A stretch of 64,000 nt of DNA, taken from Tropicimonas_B omnivorans (GTDB lineage: Bacteria > Pseudomonadota > Alphaproteobacteria > Rhodobacterales > Rhodobacteraceae). Position 1 is the first letter of the stretch, and every line of letters begins with the position of its first letter. The stretch lies in NCBI RefSeq assembly GCF_031846565.1, contig NZ_JAVRHL010000003.1:744001-808000 (forward strand), in the 5' to 3' direction. Shown here piece by piece: positions 15,702-23,948 of the stretch. The translations under genes were made by a program, and so were the position numbers. The notes beneath the pieces were generated by a model, which searched no databases, was not told where the DNA came from, and saw nothing but the letters and a program-made list of their open reading frames with translations.

Positions 15702-17164
15702 GCCGGATTCTCGCCATCGATCAGGGCACGACCAACACCAAGGTCGTGCTCTTCGATGCGTCCCTTACCCCCGTGGCCCGCGCCAGCCGACCCACGCGCA
15801 CGCACTACCCGGCCGATGGCTGGGCGGAGCAATCGGCGGACGAGATCTGGCAGAGCGTCAGGGCCGCGATCGGGGAGGTCGTGGCCGCCGAAGGGGCAGG
15901 CGGCATCGAGGGGATCGCGATTTCGAACCAGCGCGAGACACTGGTCCTCTGGGATGCGGAGGGCGGACCTGCGCCCTGTCCAGCGATCCTCTGGCAATGC
16001 CGCCGCACGGCCGGGCGCTGTGCCGAGTTGATCGCTGAGGGGCACGACGAGACCGTCGTCGCCGCCACCGGCCTCGGCATCAACCCGCTCTTCCCGGCCT
16101 CCAAGCTCGCCTGGGCGATGGAGAACGTCGACCGCGTGGCCGAGCTTCACGCGGCAGGCCGGTTGCGGGGCGGAACGGTCGATACGTGGCTTCTGTGGAA
16201 CCTTACCGGCGGGGCGGCCTTCGCGACGGACCACTCGAACGCCTCCCGGACGCTGCTGTTCGACACCGCGAAGCTCGACTGGTCGGAGGAGCTGGCGTCG
16301 CTCTTCGGGGCGCCGCACGATGTCCTGCCGAAGCCGATGCCGAGCGACAGCCGGTTCGGCGTGACGGCGGAGAGCGCCACGGCGCTGCCCGCTGGCGTGC
16401 CGATCCTCTCCGTCATGGGCGACAGTCACGCGGCCCTCTACGGTCACGACATCCGCGCGCCGGGGGAGGTGAAGGCGACGTTCGGCACCGGCTCCTCCCT
16501 CATGACGCTGACCCCGGAGCGCACCGCCTCCGGAAACGGGCTGTCGGGCACCATCGCCTGGAGCGAGGGGGGGAGGACCGCCTACGCCCTCGAGGGCAAC
16601 ATCACCGTCTCGGCGCAGGCGGCGGCCTATGTGGCCGGTCTTCTGGGTCTGCCATCCCCCGCCGCGCTGTCGGACCTCGCGCAAACTGTCCCGGACGCGA
16701 ACGGGGTCAGCTTCGTGCCGGCGCTCGCGGGCCTCGGCGCCCCGCATTGGGACGACGCCGCCCGGGGGACCATTGGCGGGCTGACCCTCTCCGCCGGCCC
16801 GGCTCACATTGCCCGCGCGACGTTCGAGGCCATCGCCCACCAGGTCGCGGATGTGTTCGAGGCGATGGAGCGCGACATAGGCCAGCCCCTCGCCGCGCTG
16901 AAGGCTGACGGAGGCGCCTCCGGCAACGACTGGCTGATGCAGCTGCAGGCCGACCTTCTCGGCCGCCCGGTCCTGAGGCGCGACATGGCCGAGATCGGAG
17001 CGCGTGGCGCCGCCTCCATGGCTCTTCGGGCTCTCGGTCACGCGGCAAAGGAGGCGGCGGGTCCGATGGTCCGCTTCGCGCCCCTCATGAAAGATGCCGA
17101 GAGGCACCGCCACCGTGCCGCCTGGGTCGCGGCCGTGGCACAGGCCCGCGCACGGTCAGCCTGA
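15698..17164 (+). CDS. FGGY family carbohydrate kinase (glycerol-kinase-like)
   Basis: A 488-residue sugar kinase. The N-terminal FGGY domain begins with the phosphate loop AIDQGTTNTKVVLFD and contains the substrate region GIAISNQRETLVLWD and AILWQCRRT. The C-terminal domain has GDSHAALYGHD, ATFGTGSSLM and KADGGASGNDWLMQLQAD. It resembles glycerol kinase but is placed last in an isomerase-transketolase operon (4-bp overlap with the upstream gene). It therefore more likely phosphorylates the ketose made by the isomerase before transketolase cleavage. Apulose kinase belongs to the same superfamily. The true substrate is not readable from sequence. Confidence 0.9.
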   Translation: MSRILAIDQGTTNTKVVLFDASLTPVARASRPTRTHYPADGWAEQSADEIWQSVRAAIGEVVAAEGAGGIEGIAISNQRETLVLWDAEGGPAPCPAILWQCRRTAGRCAELIAEGHDETVVAATGLGINPLFPASKLAWAMENVDRVAELHAAGRLRGGTVDTWLLWNLTGGAAFATDHSNASRTLLFDTAKLDWSEELASLFGAPHDVLPKPMPSDSRFGVTAESATALPAGVPILSVMGDSHAALYGHDIRAPGEVKATFGTGSSLMTLTPERTASGNGLSGTIAWSEGGRTAYALEGNITVSAQAAAYVAGLLGLPSPAALSDLAQTVPDANGVSFVPALAGLGAPHWDDAARGTIGGLTLSAGPAHIARATFEAIAHQVADVFEAMERDIGQPLAALKADGGASGNDWLMQLQADLLGRPVLRRDMAEIGARGAASMALRALGHAAKEAAGPMVRFAPLMKDAERHRHRAAWVAAVAQARARSA

Positions 17165-17230
17165 CGGCCAAGGCTCCGCCTATGCTTCGGGTCGCGCCCG
17201 CGATTGAATGCGGGACGGGTTGCGCTTGCC

Positions 17231-18346
17231 TCACATTCCGTCCGGGGCGGCATCGGACGGCGCTGACTGTCCGGCCGGTCCGGGCGTTCGCTCCGGCTGG
17301 GCGACGTCCGTGGCATGGCGGGAGGCGTGCAGGACGACCGACAGGCCCGGTGCAAGGCGCTCCGCGCCGGGCTGGTCCGGGTCGATCTCGATCCGCACGG
17401 GCAGACGCTGTGCGATCTTGGTGAAGTTGCCCGTTGCCGTTGACGCCCCCATCACGCTGAACTCGGAGGCCGTCGCGGGAGAGAGGACGGCGACCCGCCC
17501 GGTGAAGGATCTGTCGCGCAGCGCGTCCACGGTGAAGCTCACCTCCTGCCCCTCATAGAGGTCGGCAAGCTCGGTCTCCTTGACGTTGGCGATCACCCAC
17601 AGGTTTTCCGGCACGAGGGACATCACCGCCGTGCCCGCCGTGACGAATTGGCCCCGGCGCACCCCGATCTGGCCAAGACGGCCATCCGCGGGGGCCCGGA
17701 TCGTGCGGTGTTCGAGGTCGAGGCGGGCGAGGCTTACTGCGGCTTCGGCGCTGGCGATTTCGGCCTCCAGCGCCCGTGACTGCACGCGGGCCCCGGCGAC
17801 GGATTCCCGCGCCACGTCCACCGTGCTCGTGGCCTCCGTCAGCGTCGCTTCGGCGCGGCGGAGCGCGAGGTCGGCGTCGTCGGTCTGGGTATCGGACACC
17901 ACGCCACGCTCGAGGAGTTGGTGCTGCCTGTCGTCGGTTGCGCGGGCGATCTCGAGAGCGGCCTCGGCGGCGCCGGCCGCGGCCTTGCGCGAGGCGAGCG
18001 TCGCCTCGGCGGACCGGATCGACTGGACGTTTCCATCGAGGGCGGCCTCGGCGGAGGCCAGCCGTGCCTCTGCCTGCGCGAGGGCCTGCTTGGCGCTGCG
18101 ATCGTCGATACGGACGAGGACGTCGCCTTTCGAGACGGTCCTGAAGTCCGTCACCGGAACCTCGACGACCTCGCCGGCGGCCTGCGCCGAGAGGGTCGTC
18201 ACGCTGCCCCGCACATAGGCATTGGACGTGCGTATCTCGGCGAGGCCGAAAGGCGGCAGCTGCCATGCCCAGAGCATCAAGAGCGTGCCGAGGATACCGG
18301 CCAGCAGGACGAAGAGGGTGGGGATGTTGTGTTTCAGAACGCGCAT
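17231..18346 (-). CDS. HlyD/EmrA family periplasmic adaptor protein
   Basis: A 371-residue membrane fusion protein. It has an N-terminal membrane anchor at residues 9-28, a first lipoyl half (AQAAGEVVEVPVTDFRTVSKGDVLVRID), a long alanine-rich coiled-coil hairpin at about residues 80-200, then the second lipoyl half (IRAPADGRLGQIGVRRGQFV) and beta-barrel domain. It follows an MFS exporter in a marR-MFS-hlyD operon (19-bp gap), the EmrAB arrangement. It is therefore a drug or metabolite efflux adaptor and not part of the convergent sugar operon. No outer membrane channel is encoded nearby. Confidence 0.92.
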   Translation of the reverse strand: MRVLKHNIPTLFVLLAGILGTLLMLWAWQLPPFGLAEIRTSNAYVRGSVTTLSAQAAGEVVEVPVTDFRTVSKGDVLVRIDDRSAKQALAQAEARLASAEAALDGNVQSIRSAEATLASRKAAAGAAEAALEIARATDDRQHQLLERGVVSDTQTDDADLALRRAEATLTEATSTVDVARESVAGARVQSRALEAEIASAEAAVSLARLDLEHRTIRAPADGRLGQIGVRRGQFVTAGTAVMSLVPENLWVIANVKETELADLYEGQEVSFTVDALRDRSFTGRVAVLSPATASEFSVMGASTATGNFTKIAQRLPVRIEIDPDQPGAERLAPGLSVVLHASRHATDVAQPERTPGPAGQSAPSDAAPDGM

Positions 18347-18365
18347 GTCCGGGTCGCTCCAGATG

Positions 18366-20012
18366 TCAGGCGGTCGCGGCCGCCGAAGGGGCCGCGCGGG
18401 ATTTCAGGTGAATGTGCAGAAGGTGAAGGGTCAGCACCGCAAGGGCGGCGAGGGCGAGACCGGCGATCGCGGTGAACGCATCGTTGTAGGCGCTGACGGT
18501 GGCCTGCCGGGCGATCTGCGTTCCGAGCTGGGTGACCGCCTGCGCTTTCGCCTGGGCGGCATCGGTGACGGTGCCGGACAGGCCGCGCGCGGTCTGTCCG
18601 ATCCGGCCCGAGACCGCCGCGTCCGTGATCATCAGTTGGTCCCGGATCAGGGCGCCATGCGTCGAGGCGCGCACCGAGACGAGGGTGCGGAAGAGGCCGG
18701 AGCCGATCGTGCCGCCGAGGATCTGGGTGGACAGGAACACGGTGATGAAGCTCAGGAGATACTGCGGACCCTTCATCAGGGCGGCGAGCAGTCCTGCCGC
18801 CATGGCCGAGGCGAGAAAGAGCGATGAGGCGAAGGCGATCAGGGCCTGGCTCACGATCATGTCGCGCGGGGCGACCGTGATGCTGGCGTGCGAGTCCATG
18901 GACGCGGCGATCGCGATGAGCGCGAGGGCTCCCCAGTGGATGAACGGAACGCGTGCGGGCCGCAGGATCGCCGCGCACACAAGACCGCCGGCGAGCGTGC
19001 CTCCGGAAATGGCCCAGAAGAGGGGCATGGTCTGCGACGCATCGTAGCCGAGGCTGCGAAAGAGGCCTGGCGCGCCGGCGCTCTGTTCCGACAGCACGAT
19101 GCGGAAGAGGATCAGCACGGCCGACAGATGAAGCATCGCGGGCGAGGTCAGCCAGCGCACGTCCAGAAGCGGTGCCTTGCGGTGCAGTTCGATCGTCAGC
19201 ACGAGCGCCAGCGCGGCGATGCTTCCGCCAAGGAGCCAGCCGAGCCAGTTCGCCTCGAACCACCAGTAGATCGCCCCGGTGGTGAAGCAGGCGACGATCC
19301 CGCTGAAGGACGCCGCGAGGAGCACGAAGCTGACCAGATCGAGGCGCTTGATGACCTTCATCGTCGGCGTCGCGGCCAGTGGCAGAAGGTAGACGAAAGG
19401 CAGGCAGACCAGCGCCATGCCGAGCTTCAGCACGAGGATGCTCATCGTGCTGGCATTCTCGAGGATGAGGGGGGCCAGCGCCTGTCCGAGCGGCGCGCCG
19501 AGCGAGATGACGGTGAGCGCGAGGGGCAGGCCGATCACCAGCTTTCGCTCGGCCCGGAACGGCTCCAGCATGTAGAGAAAGGCGAGCGTCGAGAGCGAGG
19601 ATGCCGCGATCCCGGAAAGCGCCTCGGCGACAAGGGCCGAGCGCAGATCGGTGGTGAAGAGGTTCAGAACGGCCACGGCGGCGTAGATCAGGATCGAGAC
19701 CTCGGCAAACCGGCGAAGGCCGAACTGCGTCCTGATCTTGATGAGCATGAGCGGCATCCACGCGCGGGGCGACATGAAGGCGACCATCAACCAGGCCGTC
19801 TGGCTCTGCGTGGCACCGAGTTCGCCGCCGAGTGTTGTGAGGTTCGCCGTCAGGAACCCCTGTCCAAGCGATTGCGTGAGGGCAAGGAAGCTCGCCGCGG
19901 CGATGTAGGCCACGGCGAGGTAGAGCGGCTTCGGAACGAAATCCGGCGCGCGTGCGGGCTGCGGCGCAGGGTCTTCCGCCGCGCTGCCGGGATCTGTCCT
20001 GACCTCGGTCAT
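18366..20012 (-). CDS. MFS transporter, DHA2/EmrB-like
   Basis: A 548-residue integral membrane protein with about 14 hydrophobic segments, as in DHA2 drug:H+ antiporters. The N-terminal tail is cytoplasmic and Pro/Ala-rich. The first helices contain 'SQTAWLMVAFMSPRAWMPLM', the usual region after TM1, and 'GLRRFAEVS' replaces the motif A region. Its start overlaps the MarR stop (ATGA), and the adaptor follows 19 bp downstream. The operon layout indicates regulated multidrug or toxic-metabolite export. Confidence 0.88.
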   Translation of the reverse strand: MTEVRTDPGSAAEDPAPQPARAPDFVPKPLYLAVAYIAAASFLALTQSLGQGFLTANLTTLGGELGATQSQTAWLMVAFMSPRAWMPLMLIKIRTQFGLRRFAEVSILIYAAVAVLNLFTTDLRSALVAEALSGIAASSLSTLAFLYMLEPFRAERKLVIGLPLALTVISLGAPLGQALAPLILENASTMSILVLKLGMALVCLPFVYLLPLAATPTMKVIKRLDLVSFVLLAASFSGIVACFTTGAIYWWFEANWLGWLLGGSIAALALVLTIELHRKAPLLDVRWLTSPAMLHLSAVLILFRIVLSEQSAGAPGLFRSLGYDASQTMPLFWAISGGTLAGGLVCAAILRPARVPFIHWGALALIAIAASMDSHASITVAPRDMIVSQALIAFASSLFLASAMAAGLLAALMKGPQYLLSFITVFLSTQILGGTIGSGLFRTLVSVRASTHGALIRDQLMITDAAVSGRIGQTARGLSGTVTDAAQAKAQAVTQLGTQIARQATVSAYNDAFTAIAGLALAALAVLTLHLLHIHLKSRAAPSAAATA

Positions 20013-20446
20013 TGGTTGCCCATCGCGTCGAGGTTGGCCTCGATCCGGCGCAGGGTCGCGAGCGCGTGTTCGACGTCCTCCGGCGGGATGCCGCGGTAGG
20101 CCTCGCTGCGCAGGACGTGGGTGAATCGCACGACGCGATCGGCCTGGCTGTGCGCCTCCGGCGTGAGGAAGAGCCTGCGCACGCGCTTGTCTTCCCTGGA
20201 CGTCTTCCGTTCGATCAGATGCGCCGCCTCGAGGTGATCGAGGGTGCGGTTCATCGTGGGCGTCCTGATGTCGAGAAGACCGGCGAGCTCCGTCTGCGTC
20301 AGGCCCTCGTTGGCCGAGATGTGGGTCAGGGCCTGCGCGCGGGCATATGTCATGTCGAGCGCCGAGGCTTGCGCATCGAACCGTTTGCGGATGGTGCGCA
20401 CCAGGGTGAAGACCGAGGCCAACAGATCCGTTCGAACTTCTTGCAT
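20009..20446 (-). CDS. MarR family transcriptional regulator
   Basis: A 145-residue winged-helix repressor. The DNA-binding helix region reads LTQTELAGLLDIRTPTMNRTLDHLEAAHLI and is followed by the wing 'RKTSREDKRVRRLFLTPEA', the canonical MarR wing. It is the first gene of the efflux operon and translationally coupled to the MFS gene. It probably autoregulates through the GCTAAC repeats just upstream and is released by a small-molecule ligand exported by the pump. Confidence 0.92.
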   Translation of the reverse strand: MQEVRTDLLASVFTLVRTIRKRFDAQASALDMTYARAQALTHISANEGLTQTELAGLLDIRTPTMNRTLDHLEAAHLIERKTSREDKRVRRLFLTPEAHSQADRVVRFTHVLRSEAYRGIPPEDVEHALATLRRIEANLDAMGNQ

Positions 20447-20463
20447 GACGATACCATAAGCGT

Positions 20464-20485
20464 GCTAACGATTTGCTTAGCTAAC
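20464..20485. promoter_or_regulatory. Candidate MarR operator
   Basis: Two GCTAAC copies (20464-20469 and 20480-20485) flank an internal palindrome TTAGCTAA at 20477-20484, all within 40 bp upstream of the marR start. MarR dimers bind palindromes in such positions. The assignment is by location only. Confidence 0.4.
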
Positions 20486-20689
20486 ATCTTATCGTCGCAG
20501 CGCAACGTGCATTTGTGCACAGCGTTAATTCACTGGCGTCACAGGAGGACGTGTGGAGGCAGGGCTGCCGCCTGGCGCGGGACGGCATCGCATCGACATG
20601 CTGAAAGGTCCGCTGGCGAGCTCAGCTCCGGGGCTGCAAACGCAGAGCGTCAGCGGATGTCGCAGCTTGCCTGGGTTCCTGGGGGGAAA

Positions 20690-20779
20690 TGGCGGAGAGA
20701 CAGGGATTCGAACCCTGGGACCCCGTGAAGGGTCAACGGTTTTCGAGACCGCCCCGTTCGACCGCTCCGGCACCTCTCC
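20690..20779 (-). tRNA. tRNA-Ser (anticodon CGA)
   Basis: On the minus strand the acceptor stem GGAGAGG pairs with TCTCTCC (last pair G-U), followed by discriminator G and an encoded CCA (20690-20692). The anticodon loop is CTCGAAA on a GCGGT/ACCGT stem, giving anticodon CGA for UCG codons. A long variable arm (TTGACCCTTCACGGGGTC) marks the serine class, and the T arm reads CAGGGTTCGAATCCCTG. Total length with CCA is 90 nt, normal for tRNA-Ser. Confidence 0.96.
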
Positions 20780-21075
20780 GCGCTGCTGGGTCGCAGGTGG
20801 CGTGTCGTTTAGGCCGTGGCGGGCGGGCATGCAACCCCCGATCTGGCGGGTTTCCCAGCGGAATGCGGGGAAGGGGGGCCGGGCCGGCCAAGGGGCGCCG
20901 ACGTCTGACGATTTGGTGGGCCCCGCTTGGCAGGACGCATCGCGTTGCGTATCGCTGGTCACTGCGATGGGCGGCGCCGTGCCGGACCTGTGCTGCCTCG
21001 CGGCACTCCTCGGCACGGCGCCCCGTCTCGTCCTGACGTCTTGCAGCGTCACCGTCCGTAAAAGGGGTCATCCGA

Positions 21076-21969
21076 ATGCGTCCGACCGAGTTTACCGCCC
21101 GCGTCCTGTTCTCCGCGCTGCCGGCCACTCTTTGCTGCGGGCTCGCGCTGGCGCCGATCGATGCTGCGGCCCAGCCAGCGCCGATGCCGTCAGTGAGGGC
21201 CGCCGATCGTGCGGAGGTCGCGCCGCTTGCGGAGGCGCTGCGCATCGAGGAGCTCATGGCGGTGATGCGGGCCGAGGGGCTGGCCTATGCCATCGAACTG
21301 CGGGACCAGCTCTTTCCGGGCGAAGGCGACGCGAGGTGGACCGCGGCGACGCGGGAGATCTACGCAATGGACGCCATGACCCGGGTCATGGTGGAGGGCC
21401 TGGTGCACGACATGTCCGCGGAGGACGTCACCGCCGCGACGCGGTTCTTCGAATCGGACCTCGGGCAGCGGATCGTGGATCTGGAGATCGCCGCCCGTGA
21501 GGGGCTGATGGAGGAGGGCGTCGAGGAGGCGAGCCACGACCACCTGGACGAGCTGCCCGATGCGGACCCCGAGCGGATGAAGCTTCTGGAGGCGTTCATC
21601 GCGGCGAACGATCTGCTGGAGGAGAATGTGGTCGGCGCCCTCAATGCCAATCTCGCCTTCTTCGAAGGTCTGGACGCGGGCGGCGCCTATTCGGAGGAGT
21701 GGAGCGAAACGGGCTCGATGTACGGCGATCTCTGGGCCCAGGAGGCGCGCATCCGCCAGGAGACGGGGGAATGGATCTATTCCTACCTCGCCATGGCCTA
21801 TGCGCCGCTGACCGATTCCGAGCTCTCGTCCTACATCGCATTCTCCGAATCCGACGCCGGGATCGCCCTGAACACGGCGCTCTTCGGCGCATTCGACCGG
21901 CTCTATACCCGGATCAGCTACGACCTCGGCCGCGGCGCGGCGCGGTTCATCGCCGGCGATGACATCTAG
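21076..21969 (+). CDS. DUF2059 domain-containing secreted protein
   Basis: A 297-residue protein with a signal peptide (hydrophobic core LFSALPATLCCGLALAPI, cleavage near AAAQPAP). The remainder is helical and acidic. The central 'VEGLVHDMSAEDVTAATRFFESDLGQRIVDLE' region is the DUF2059 hallmark (phenylalanine-rich helix, then GQ), and the C-terminal half repeats the theme with PLTDSELSSYIAFSESDAG. It is likely periplasmic. The family has no established function known to me. It stands alone between the tRNA-Ser and the rplU promoter. Confidence 0.78.
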   Translation: MRPTEFTARVLFSALPATLCCGLALAPIDAAAQPAPMPSVRAADRAEVAPLAEALRIEELMAVMRAEGLAYAIELRDQLFPGEGDARWTAATREIYAMDAMTRVMVEGLVHDMSAEDVTAATRFFESDLGQRIVDLEIAAREGLMEEGVEEASHDHLDELPDADPERMKLLEAFIAANDLLEENVVGALNANLAFFEGLDAGGAYSEEWSETGSMYGDLWAQEARIRQETGEWIYSYLAMAYAPLTDSELSSYIAFSESDAGIALNTALFGAFDRLYTRISYDLGRGAARFIAGDDI

Positions 21970-21985
21970 GGTGCCCCAGCGGCGC

Positions 21986-22014
21986 TTGACACCAAGAGGC
22001 TTCCTCGCCATAGA
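21986..22014 (+). promoter_or_regulatory. Sigma70-type promoter of rplU-rpmA
   Basis: A perfect TTGACA (21986-21991) is followed at 17 bp by CATAGA (22009-22014). It lies about 120 bp before the rplU ATG, leaving a 5' leader of roughly 110 nt. The location and spacing fit a strong housekeeping promoter. Confidence 0.65.
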
Positions 22015-22134
22015 GCGGCTTCCCTAAGAACCGAGCCCCAGATGGGGCCGCCGTCACAGGCGCCGGCATGGCCGGCACGAACGTTCCGGAGACCCGGAAG
22101 GCCGCAGACGCGACAGAAATGAAGGAAACGGCCC

Positions 22135-22869
22135 ATGTTTGCGGTCCTCAAGACCGGCGGCAAGCAATATCGCGTTCAATCCGGCGATGTGCTTCGTGTC
22201 GAAAAGCTTGCAGCTGAAGCAGGCGAAACCGTTCAGTTCAACGACATTCTCATGATCGGCTCCACGGTCGGTGCCCCCCTCGTCGAGGGTGCGGGCGTCC
22301 AGGCCACGGTGATCGAGCAGATCAAGGGCGAGAAGGTCATCCACTACGTCAAGCGTCGCCGTAAGCACAGCTCGCAGCGCCGCAAGGGGCACCGTCAGCA
22401 GCTCACGCTCCTGCGCGTCACCGATCTTCTGGAATCGGGCGCCGACAAGAGCGACGTGAAGGCCGCGATCGGCGCCGGATCCGTTTCGGGTGCCGCGATC
22501 GTCGCCTCCGACGGCCGCTACGCCATGAACAAGACCGACCAGGCGGAGATGAACCGCCGCGTCACCGAGGGCAAGGCGAACGAGAAGGCCGCCGAGACCA
22601 CGGATGCGGCTGATGCTCCGAAGAAGAAGCCTGCGAACCTCCTTAGCGAATCGCGGGACGGCAAGGGTGACGATCTCACGAAGATCGGTGGCGTCGGCCC
22701 CAAGCTGAAGCAGAAGCTGAACGACAACGGTGTCTACCACTTTGACCAGATCGCGGCGTGGACGCCGGACGAGGTCGAGTACATGGACGAGCAGTTGTCC
22801 TTCAAGGGCCGCATCACGCGTGACGGCTGGATCGACCAGGCGACCCAGTTCGCCGCAGAACAGGAGTAA
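22135..22869 (+). CDS. rplU: 50S ribosomal protein L21 with long C-terminal extension
   Basis: A 244-residue protein whose first 103 or so residues are canonical L21 (MFAVLKTGGKQYRVQSGDVL, KRRRKHSSQRRKGHRQQLTLLRVTDL). A charged linker follows. Then comes a domain from about residue 175 to the end with a helix-hairpin-helix-like core, LTKIGGVGPKLKQKLNDNGV, followed by FDQIAAWTPDEV and GRITRDGWIDQATQFA. L21 is normally about 103 residues. Extended forms occur in Rhodobacteraceae as I recall, and a similar C-terminal module is found on some NADH dehydrogenase subunit E proteins. It is followed 6 bp later by rpmA, the usual order. Confidence 0.96.
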   Translation: MFAVLKTGGKQYRVQSGDVLRVEKLAAEAGETVQFNDILMIGSTVGAPLVEGAGVQATVIEQIKGEKVIHYVKRRRKHSSQRRKGHRQQLTLLRVTDLLESGADKSDVKAAIGAGSVSGAAIVASDGRYAMNKTDQAEMNRRVTEGKANEKAAETTDAADAPKKKPANLLSESRDGKGDDLTKIGGVGPKLKQKLNDNGVYHFDQIAAWTPDEVEYMDEQLSFKGRITRDGWIDQATQFAAEQE

Positions 22870-22875
22870 GTCCCG

Positions 22876-23145
22876 ATGGCACACAAGAAAGCTGGCGGCT
22901 CTTCCCGGAACGGTCGCGACTCTGACGGCCGCCGCCTCGGTATCAAGAAGTTCGGTGGCGAAGCCGTGATCCCCGGCAACATCATCGCGCGTCAGCGCGG
23001 CAACAAGTGGTGGCCGGGCGAGAATGTCGGCGAAGGCAAGGACCACACGCTCTTCGCCAAGGTCGAAGGCGCCGTGTCCTTCCGCAAGGGCTTCAAGGGT
23101 CGGACGTTCATCTCCGTTCTTCCCGTCGCCGACGCTGCCGAATAA
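22876..23145 (+). CDS. rpmA: 50S ribosomal protein L27
   Basis: An 89-residue protein with the invariant L27 N-terminus MAHKKAGGSSRNGRDSDGRR and the GGEAVIPGNIIARQRG and HTLFAK segments. It is co-transcribed with rplU. The N-terminal residues reach the peptidyl-transferase centre of the ribosome. Two strong hairpins follow the stop codon. Confidence 0.98.
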   Translation: MAHKKAGGSSRNGRDSDGRRLGIKKFGGEAVIPGNIIARQRGNKWWPGENVGEGKDHTLFAKVEGAVSFRKGFKGRTFISVLPVADAAE

Positions 23146-23154
23146 GGCGCGTCA

Positions 23155-23174
23155 GATCCGGACGTAACCGGATC
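23155..23174 (+). terminator. Hairpin downstream of rpmA
   Basis: GATCCGG / CCGGATC with a 6-base loop starts 9 bases after the rpmA stop. No U-tract follows. It probably acts with the larger hairpin at 23195 as an mRNA 3' end structure. Confidence 0.5.
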
Positions 23175-23194
23175 GAAAGACATCCGATCTATCT

Positions 23195-23226
23195 GGACGG
23201 GGCTGGCGTTGTCGCCGGCCCCGTCC
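23195..23226 (+). terminator. Strong 14-bp hairpin downstream of rpmA
   Basis: GGACGGGGCTGGCG pairs with CGCCGGCCCCGTCC around a TTGT loop, with a single T-G wobble. It lacks a T-run, so it may terminate weakly, stabilise the rplU-rpmA message, or separate it from the GNAT gene at 23328. Confidence 0.55.
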
Positions 23227-23327
23227 CCGTATCGGCCGGAGAATCCGGCTCGGCCGCGTCCGGGGAGGGCACGCGGACGGGCTGCTGGTCGGCGCCGGGC
23301 AGTCCCGGTTGCGAGGAGGGTATTTCC

Positions 23328-23900
23328 ATGAGCGAGACAGTTTCCCTGACCGGGCAACCGGAGATCGTGGCCGACCGCGTGGTTCTGCGGCCGCTGCGCC
23401 GCTCCGATGCCGGCCTCTTGAGCCTCTATACCGGTGACAAGCGTGTTGCGGCATCCACCTCGTCGATCCCGCATCCCCTGCCGCCCGGCACCTCGGAGGC
23501 CTTCATCACGCGTGCTCTCGCGCCGAACCGGCGGGAGGAAGTCTGGGCCCTCGATGGATCGTCCAGCGGGCTTGGAGAGCTTGTCGGCGTCATTTCCCTG
23601 ACGCGCATGCTCCACGGTGCGCCCAACCAGGCGGAGATCGGATACTGGGTGGCGCCCGCCTTCTGGAATACCGGCCTCGCCTCCGAAGCCGTGCGCGCGC
23701 TCACCGCGGCCAATCCGCTCGGCAGTGCGACGATCTTCGCCAGTGTCTTTCAGGACAACCCGATCTCGGCGCGCGTCCTGACGGGGGCGGGGTTCGACTA
23801 TATCGGCGATGCCGAAACCTTCTGCGTCTCCCGCGGCGCAAAGGTGCCGACCTGGACCTATCTGCTTCGTCTGGGGGCTCGTCGCTCACCCGCGGCTTGA
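23328..23900 (+). CDS. GNAT family N-acetyltransferase (RimJ/RimL-like)
   Basis: A 190-residue acetyltransferase. The ATG at 23328 follows GAGGAGGG, and the longer open frame upstream runs through the hairpins and is rejected. The start TDRVVLRPLR-like pattern (VADRVVLRPLRRSDAGLLS), AEIGYWVAPAFWNTGLASEAVRA (acetyl-CoA loop) and the ASVFQDNPISARVLTGAGF motif are typical of Acetyltransf_3 proteins. The gene is commonly found between rpmA and obgE in this lineage. The acceptor substrate is unknown. Confidence 0.9.
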   Translation: MSETVSLTGQPEIVADRVVLRPLRRSDAGLLSLYTGDKRVAASTSSIPHPLPPGTSEAFITRALAPNRREEVWALDGSSSGLGELVGVISLTRMLHGAPNQAEIGYWVAPAFWNTGLASEAVRALTAANPLGSATIFASVFQDNPISARVLTGAGFDYIGDAETFCVSRGAKVPTWTYLLRLGARRSPAA

Positions 23901-23948
23901 TGGCCGCGTCCTCTTGGCGTAGGCGGACAGCCTGACAAGGGGGCGGAC

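Noticed and set aside
17197..17214. CCCGC/GCGGG stem between the convergent kinase and hlyD genes as a terminator
   Set aside because: Only 5 bp of pairing with an 8-base loop and no T-run.
20447..20496. Inverted GACGATA/TATCGTC arms flanking the MarR control region
   Set aside because: Arms are 36 bp apart and short; the internal GCTAAC/TTAGCTAA sites explain the region better.
20690..20779. tRNA-Ser as an integration site for a mobile element
   Set aside because: No integrase, no repeated tRNA 3' end and no foreign-looking genes next to it.
23007..23327. N-terminal extension of the GNAT gene to 23007
   Set aside because: It would overlap rpmA and run through two hairpins; ATG 23328 has a strong Shine-Dalgarno and starts at the family's usual N-terminus.
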